Of a stretch of 17,454 bases of DNA, positions 16,062 to 17,454 are shown in pieces. Source of the DNA: JAEUPI01 sp036520715 (GTDB lineage Bacteria; Pseudomonadota; Gammaproteobacteria; Burkholderiales; Burkholderiaceae_C); assembly GCA_036520715.1 (NCBI GenBank), contig DATDJF010000338.1:1-17454 (forward strand), written 5' to 3'. Position 1 is the first letter of the stretch. The number at the start of each line of letters is the position of its first letter. The position numbers and the translations under genes are program-made. The notes beneath the pieces were generated by a model. The model was given only the letters and a program-made list of their open reading frames with translations. It made no database searches and had not been told where the DNA came from.

Positions 16062-17454
16062 TCAGGCGCGCTCGCCCAGCTCGGGCACGCGGATCTCGCA
16101 GCTGATGCCGCGTGTGCCGTTTTCGCGCCAATGCACCTCGCCGCCGAGCAGCTTGACGCGCTTGCGGATGCCGCCCAGTCCCAGGCCATGGGCCCAGGTC
16201 TCGGGCCGGCGGCCGGCGCCGTCGTCGCTCACCATCAGCGTGAAGCGGCCGCGCTGGTAGTGCGCCGACACCGACGCCCGCGTGGCGTGCGCATGCACGA
16301 TGACGTTGTTGATCAGCTCGCGCAGCATGCGCGTCAGCGCCGACCACTGCACGACGCTCAGGTTGATGTCGCGGTCGAACTCGAACGACCAGTCGAGCTC
16401 GCAGTGCGCGGCGTCCAGGCGCTGCGTGATGTCGGCCTTCCACTCGGCGCCGGCGTGCGACAGCAGGTGCGACGACGCGGCCAGGCCACGCGTCAGGGTC
16501 TTCAAGTCCTGCAGCGTGTGGCGGACATAGTCCTCCATCTCGGGGCTCTGCGCCTTGTACATCAGCGTCAGCAGGCGCGCGCCGATGTCGTCGTGCAGGT
16601 CCTGCGCGATGCGCGCGCGCTCCTCGTTGCGTCCTTGCTCCACCGCGCGGTCGAACGCCACCGCACGCACCATCTGCTCGAGCACACGGTCGGTGAGGCG
16701 GGCGTCCTCGCGGGTGAACAAGCGCCGGCCGCGACGCGCGAAGCGCAACACCAGCGAGCCGCGCGGCTGCAGCTCGTCGGGCACGCCCGACAGGCGCGGC
16801 AGCGGCACCAGCATCGTCGAGCCGTCGCCGACCACGCGCGCGCCATTGGCCGAGCGGGTGGTGTGGCCCATCTCGAGCGGCTCGAAGAGGTCGCCGAGCA
16901 GCCGCGCGAAGTGCTCGGTGTGGTCGCCTCCCGTGGTCTCGATCTCGCGCGCGGTGCGGTACAGCCCCTCGAACATGCGCTCGGTGGTCAGCATGTTGCT
17001 GCCCATCAGCAGGTTGAGCATCCACTGGCGTGCGCCGGCATACAGCCCGAGCGCCAGGAACAGCGCCAGCGTGTGCGACGTGAACTGGCTCATCGGCATC
17101 ACGGCGACGAACAGCAAGTCGAGCGAGGTGGCCACCGCGCTGATGCCGGCCAGCAGCGTGAACTCGCGCATCACCTGCTGCGAGCGCGACAGGAACGGCA
17201 CCAGCATCAGCGCCGAGGCCTGGAACACGTACCAGATCAGCGAGCCGGGGCCGGCGGCGAAGCGCTGCACGTCGGCATTGCCCTGCGACAGCGCCACCGT
17301 CAGCGTCAGCAGCAGCAGGATCGCGAGCACCGCCAGGCTCAGGCGCCGCATCACGATGGCCATCGGGTGCGGCGTCAATCGATACGACCAGATCAGCAGC
17401 AGCCATCCGGCCGCGAAGTAGCTGAGCTGAAGCCCCTGCACCCACCACCACAGC
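16062..17454 (-). CDS. Multi-span sensor histidine kinase, HisKA_3 type (5' end outside window)
   Basis: At least 463 residues are in the window and the frame runs off the end without a convincing start; a GTG at 17441 is possible but unsupported. Counting from that GTG, five hydrophobic spans lie at about 5-20, 32-51, 64-85, 93-116 and 120-141, suggesting the C-terminal part of a polytopic sensor, possibly of the 7TMR-DISM type. A GAF-like segment follows (about 152-265), then HisKA_3 (ARIAQDLHDDIGARLL, phospho-His about 283). The HATPase has an N-box (LRELINNVIVHAH), G1 (VSDDGAG) and G2 (GLGLGGIRKRV). Kinases of this type normally phosphorylate NarL/FixJ regulators; if it has a dedicated partner, it may lie beyond the window. 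Confidence 0.88.
   Translation of the reverse strand, partial: LWWWVQGLQLSYFAAGWLLLIWSYRLTPHPMAIVMRRLSLAVLAILLLLTLTVALSQGNADVQRFAAGPGSLIWYVFQASALMLVPFLSRSQQVMREFTLLAGISAVATSLDLLFVAVMPMSQFTSHTLALFLALGLYAGARQWMLNLLMGSNMLTTERMFEGLYRTAREIETTGGDHTEHFARLLGDLFEPLEMGHTTRSANGARVVGDGSTMLVPLPRLSGVPDELQPRGSLVLRFARRGRRLFTREDARLTDRVLEQMVRAVAFDRAVEQGRNEERARIAQDLHDDIGARLLTLMYKAQSPEMEDYVRHTLQDLKTLTRGLAASSHLLSHAGAEWKADITQRLDAAHCELDWSFEFDRDINLSVVQWSALTRMLRELINNVIVHAHATRASVSAHYQRGRFTLMVSDDGAGRRPETWAHGLGLGGIRKRVKLLGGEVHWRENGTRGISCEIRVPELGERA

Noticed and set aside
15979..17451. 490-codon minus-strand frame overlapping the terminal kinase
   Set aside because: It is a different frame from the one carrying the HisKA_3 and ATPase motifs; the sequence is low-complexity.

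Overview
The window is about 17.5 kb of uniformly GC-rich DNA with short spacers and no mobile elements, CRISPR arrays or repeats. Three things point to a betaproteobacterium, probably order Burkholderiales: an EF-P with arginine at residue 32 next to EarP, the order hupB / tRNA-Val / ppiD, and the codon usage. This placement is inferred from gene content and was not checked against a database. No stretch longer than 300 bases lacks a gene; the longest spacers are 5251-5437, 12453-12636 and 6176-6348.

Positions 56-8901 are housekeeping. On the minus strand earP and efp form a functional pair: EarP rhamnosylates Arg32 of EF-P. uvrC (nucleotide excision repair) diverges from earP across 33 bases. 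It is followed by pgsA (phosphatidylglycerol synthesis), which overlaps an EamA-type transporter by four bases. Next come HU with a strong sigma70-type promoter, a tRNA-Val(UAC) starting 3 nt after the HU stop codon, a small four-cysteine periplasmic protein, the chaperone ppiD, tRNA-His(GUG) and a small secreted protein of unknown function.

Positions 8986-17454 are an envelope-stress and signalling region. Two BON-domain lipoproteins lie on the minus strand, downstream of and co-directional with a CHASE3/HisKA_3 sensor kinase. That kinase diverges from a NarL/LuxR-type response regulator. A stand-alone receiver protein, a 1006-residue hybrid kinase (sensor-HAMP-PAS-HisKA-HATPase-REC-REC), a translationally coupled DivK-like receiver and a multi-membrane-span HisKA_3 kinase cut by the window edge follow. 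In total there are three kinases and five receiver domains, but one DNA-binding output and no visible Hpt domain. This is the least ordinary part of the window.

Convergent and terminal gene ends carry perfect GC-rich hairpins without U-tracts. Two of these are packed tightly against opposing stop codons.
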